64,000 nt of DNA from Pararhizobium polonicum (lineage in GTDB: Bacteria > Pseudomonadota > Alphaproteobacteria > Rhizobiales > Rhizobiaceae), in the NCBI RefSeq assembly GCF_001687365.1, contig NZ_LGLV01000006.1, forward strand, positions 1 through 64,000. The letters are read 5' to 3'. The translations under genes were made by a program, and so were the position numbers. The notes below the pieces were generated by a model. The model searched no databases. It saw only the letters and a program-made list of their open reading frames with translations, and was not told the DNA's origin. Below are positions 61,878-64,000 of the stretch, one piece after another (positions within the stretch are counted from its first letter, which is position 1; the number at the start of each line of letters is the position of its first letter).

Positions 61878-63290
61878 CTATTGACGGCTGACATATTCGC
61901 TGATGCCACGCGCAAGGATCTGCCCGTGACCGGGATGACCGAGAACCCGTCCGTCACGATAGACGAGGCTGCCCCGGACAAATGTGGCAACGGGCCAGCC
62001 CGTCACTTCGAACCCTTCCCACGGCGTATAGTCTGCACCGTGATGCAGGATTTCCTGCCGCAGCGTTTCCTTGCGCGTGTGGTCCCACAGGCAGATGTCA
62101 GCGTCGAAACCAATGCCGATGGAACCCTTGCGCGGATAGAGCCCGTACATGCGGGCATGGTTGGTCGCAGATAGCGCGACAAATGCCTGCGGCGTGATCC
62201 GCCCCTTGGAAACGCCCTCCGAAAACAGAATAGGCAATCGCGTTTCGACGCCCGGTATGCCGTTCGGTACCCAGCGAAACGACGACCGGGCCTTGGGATT
62301 GAGCTTGCCGTGCGGGGATTCGTAGCGGAACGGGCAATGATCGGAGGAAAATGTCTGGAATACACCTTGCGAAAGACCTTCCCAGATGGCCTGGTGACTT
62401 TCGGCGTCGCGCGGTGGCGGAGAGCAGACGTATTTTGCCCCCTCCATATCGAGGCCCTGGAGGTCATCGGCGGTCAGTGTGATGTATTGCGGGCAGGTCT
62501 CTGCATAGACCTTGAGGCCGCGCTGCTGCGCCCAGCGCACCTGCTCCATGGCCTCTGCGCCTGATACATGAACGATCATGATTGGAACGTCGACAAGCTG
62601 TGCGTGGCTGATCGCCCGATGCGCGGCTTCCCGTTCGACGATCTCCGGGCGGGAAACGGCGTGATAGAAGGGAGCGACCTTTCCTTCCTGCTCCAGCCGT
62701 TCCGCCAGGAACCGGATCGTGTCGTAACCCTCGCAATGGACCATGACGAGGGCCTTTTCGCGCCGGGCGACATCGAAGACGTCCAGCAATTCGCGATCGT
62801 TCAGCACCAGGTCGTCATAGGTCATGAAGACCTTGAACGAGGTATATCCATCCTTCACCAGAGCGGGCAATTCCTGACCGAGAACGGCCGGCGTCGGGTC
62901 CGAGATGATGAGGTGGAAGCTCGTGTCGATGAAACACTGGTTTTCAGCCACCTTGCGGTAATCCTCGACGGATTGCCGCAAGGATTGCCCCCGCTTTTGC
63001 AGGGCAAAGGGCATGATGGTGGTATTGCCGCCGGCTGCCGCAGAGGCGGTGGCTGAAGAGAAATCGTCTGCCATGACGATACCCGGTCCTGAATCCTGGG
63101 CGATATGCACATGGCTGTCTATGCCGCCGGGCATGACCCAGAGGCCGGAGGCGTCGACCTCCTCTCTCGCGCCGGTAATCTCGTCTGAAATCGCCACGAT
63201 CCGGCCGCCGGCGATACCGATATCCGCCTTGTACATGTCGCTCGCGGTGACGATCGTCCCGCCGCGGATTGCAAGATCCAGTTCGCTCAT
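61878..63290 (-). CDS. Dihydropyrimidinase/hydantoinase
   Basis: Cyclic amidohydrolase of 470 residues from the ATG at 63290 (MSELDLAIRGGTIVTASDMY). The binuclear metal site is intact: GGIDSHVHI (two His), the carboxylated Lys in YTSFKVFMTYDD (near 150), His in MVHCEG and IVHVSG, and Asp in FSSDHCPF. It opens six-membered imides or hydantoins to N-carbamoyl amino acids. Neighbouring DUF3830, HpaI-type aldolase and DapA-like genes are not the classic reductive pyrimidine genes, so the natural substrate may be another cyclic amide. An amidohydrolase that processes carbamoyl products was not seen within the window. Confidence 0.9.
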   Translation of the reverse strand: MSELDLAIRGGTIVTASDMYKADIGIAGGRIVAISDEITGAREEVDASGLWVMPGGIDSHVHIAQDSGPGIVMADDFSSATASAAAGGNTTIMPFALQKRGQSLRQSVEDYRKVAENQCFIDTSFHLIISDPTPAVLGQELPALVKDGYTSFKVFMTYDDLVLNDRELLDVFDVARREKALVMVHCEGYDTIRFLAERLEQEGKVAPFYHAVSRPEIVEREAAHRAISHAQLVDVPIMIVHVSGAEAMEQVRWAQQRGLKVYAETCPQYITLTADDLQGLDMEGAKYVCSPPPRDAESHQAIWEGLSQGVFQTFSSDHCPFRYESPHGKLNPKARSSFRWVPNGIPGVETRLPILFSEGVSKGRITPQAFVALSATNHARMYGLYPRKGSIGIGFDADICLWDHTRKETLRQEILHHGADYTPWEGFEVTGWPVATFVRGSLVYRDGRVLGHPGHGQILARGISEYVSRQ

Positions 63291-63318
63291 GACAGCTCCT
63301 TCTCTGCGTGATTGCGTC

Positions 63319-63732
63319 TTATGCCTGCTCGAAGGCGATCGTCTGGGCGCCTTCCCACAGCACCTTCTGGCCAACCAGAGCCAGACGGTCGTGGCCTTCG
63401 GTGATTGTCAGGAAATGATTGCCGGCAAGTTGCCCGGCCATGCTGGCGAAATTGACCCGACCATAGGCCAGCAAGATTTCCGTCTCGCTGACGCCACCCG
63501 GATAAAGAATGATCTCGCCGGGTGACGGATAGCTCGTGGCGTTTTCAAAGGGCACGTCGAATTTCATGTCGCCCAGTGGCATCCAGACCCCTTGTCCGCT
63601 CCAGCGCACATGGATGACCCGTTCAAGAAACGGCAGGCGCGCCAGGAAGCTTCTGCATGTGGCGGGCGCCTTCTGCATTTCCAGCCGGGCGGGAAAGACT
63701 TCGCCGGCAATCGTGATCTTCAATGCGGTCAA
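63319..63732 (-). CDS. DUF3830-family protein (cyclophilin-like fold)
   Basis: Protein of 137 residues starting at a TTG (63732) whose codon overlaps the stop of the upstream aldolase gene (TTGA). Blocks such as LEMQKAPATCRSFLARLPFL, HVRWSGQGVWMPLGDMKFDV and PSPGEIILYPGGVSETEILL match DUF3830, a cyclophilin-like family that often accompanies dihydropyrimidinase genes. No enzymatic activity is established to my knowledge. It lies 28 bp before the dihydropyrimidinase start. Confidence 0.82.
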   Translation of the reverse strand: MTALKITIAGEVFPARLEMQKAPATCRSFLARLPFLERVIHVRWSGQGVWMPLGDMKFDVPFENATSYPSPGEIILYPGGVSETEILLAYGRVNFASMAGQLAGNHFLTITEGHDRLALVGQKVLWEGAQTIAFEQA

Positions 63733-64000
63733 CGCTTTTTTCCTTCTTCGAGCAGTTTCCGGGTCGTTCTGGCACAATTCACAGCGGCTTCGGCCAAGAG
63801 GTTGATCTCGTTGGTGGCAACGACCAACGAGGCGCCCAGAGCCATGGCGTGCGACGCCAGAAGCGAAAGTGGCACGCCCATCACGCCGAAGACTTTCCCA
63901 TTGTCCCGCGCAGCGGCCGCAACGCGCGAAAAGGCGGCGACCACATCGGGGTGAGTGAGATTGCCGGCATGACCGAGCGACTGGGCAAGATCCTGTGAGC
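63729..64000 (-). CDS. HpcH/HpaI aldolase family protein, 3' part only
   Basis: The last 89 codons of a gene that begins beyond the window edge. The sequence DLAQSLGHAGNLTHPDVVAA, then GKVFGVMGVPLSLLASHAMA and LGASLVVATNEINLLAEAAV is the C-terminal part of a HpcH/HpaI (2-keto-3-deoxy acid) class II aldolase, including the DLAxSLG substrate-loop motif. It is the first visible gene of the operon that continues with DUF3830, dihydropyrimidinase and the DapA-like protein. Confidence 0.75.
   Translation of the reverse strand, partial: SQDLAQSLGHAGNLTHPDVVAAFSRVAAAARDNGKVFGVMGVPLSLLASHAMALGASLVVATNEINLLAEAAVNCARTTRKLLEEGKKR

Overview
The window looks like accessory DNA of a plant- or soil-associated alphaproteobacterium of the Rhizobiales (Rhizobium/Agrobacterium/Ochrobactrum type). 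The reasons are GC-rich coding, dense ABC-uptake and catabolic operons each with its own LysR, GntR, TetR or AraC regulator, and many decayed insertion sequences. No rRNA, tRNA, replication genes or CRISPR array were seen. A plasmid, chromid or genomic-island location is an inference.

Layout. (1) 0.2-7.9 kb: a hybrid histidine kinase and a LuxR-type response regulator, followed by small secreted or membrane proteins of unknown function. (2) 8.0-10.4 kb: one exported polypeptide that joins a polygalacturonase (GH28) to a pectin methylesterase (CE8). (3) 10.5-20.5 kb: a scarred stretch with remnants of IS21, IS5 and IS66 elements, a frameshifted serine recombinase and an AbiE-type toxin/antitoxin pair whose toxin gene is broken. 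Between these lie three intact regulator/target pairs (Rrf2/hydrolase, LysR/EamA transporter, TetR/SDR). (4) 20.8-22.3 kb: a MerR/SoxR-type promoter ahead of an MFS pump. (5) 22.5-28.5 kb: a minus-strand operon for an ABC importer, a nucleobase-type deaminase, a GntR regulator and a flavin reductase. (6) 29.7-33.4 kb: DUF1028, RidA and flavin monooxygenase genes with a LysR regulator. (7) 33.5-42.1 kb: a plus-strand operon with GH3 glucosidase, M20 deacylase, an ABC importer with a fused double permease and a nucleoside hydrolase. (8) 43.5-51.9 kb: a siderophore-iron system (AraC regulator, TonB receptor, Fe-siderophore ABC importer, DUF2218-SIP reductase). (9) 52.4-57.5 kb: LysR plus an NMT1-type ABC importer and an amidase. 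(10) 57.5-58.5 kb: an apparently intact IS481-family element. (11) 58.5-60.9 kb: small envelope proteins, including a duplicate of the membrane gene of region 1. (12) 60.9-64 kb: a minus-strand operon with aldolase (cut by the window edge), DUF3830, dihydropyrimidinase and DapA-like genes.

Two themes tie the window together. First, several clusters are equipped to import and cut ring-nitrogen, amide or glycosylated compounds, which together with the pectinase suggests growth on plant-derived molecules. Second, regions 1 and 11, about 55 kb apart, share a paralogous membrane gene, a paralogous flanking gene fragment and a roughly 20-bp promoter motif (three copies). This suggests a small regulon, possibly run by the kinase/regulator pair of region 1. 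The substrates and the regulator-motif link are inferences from gene content.
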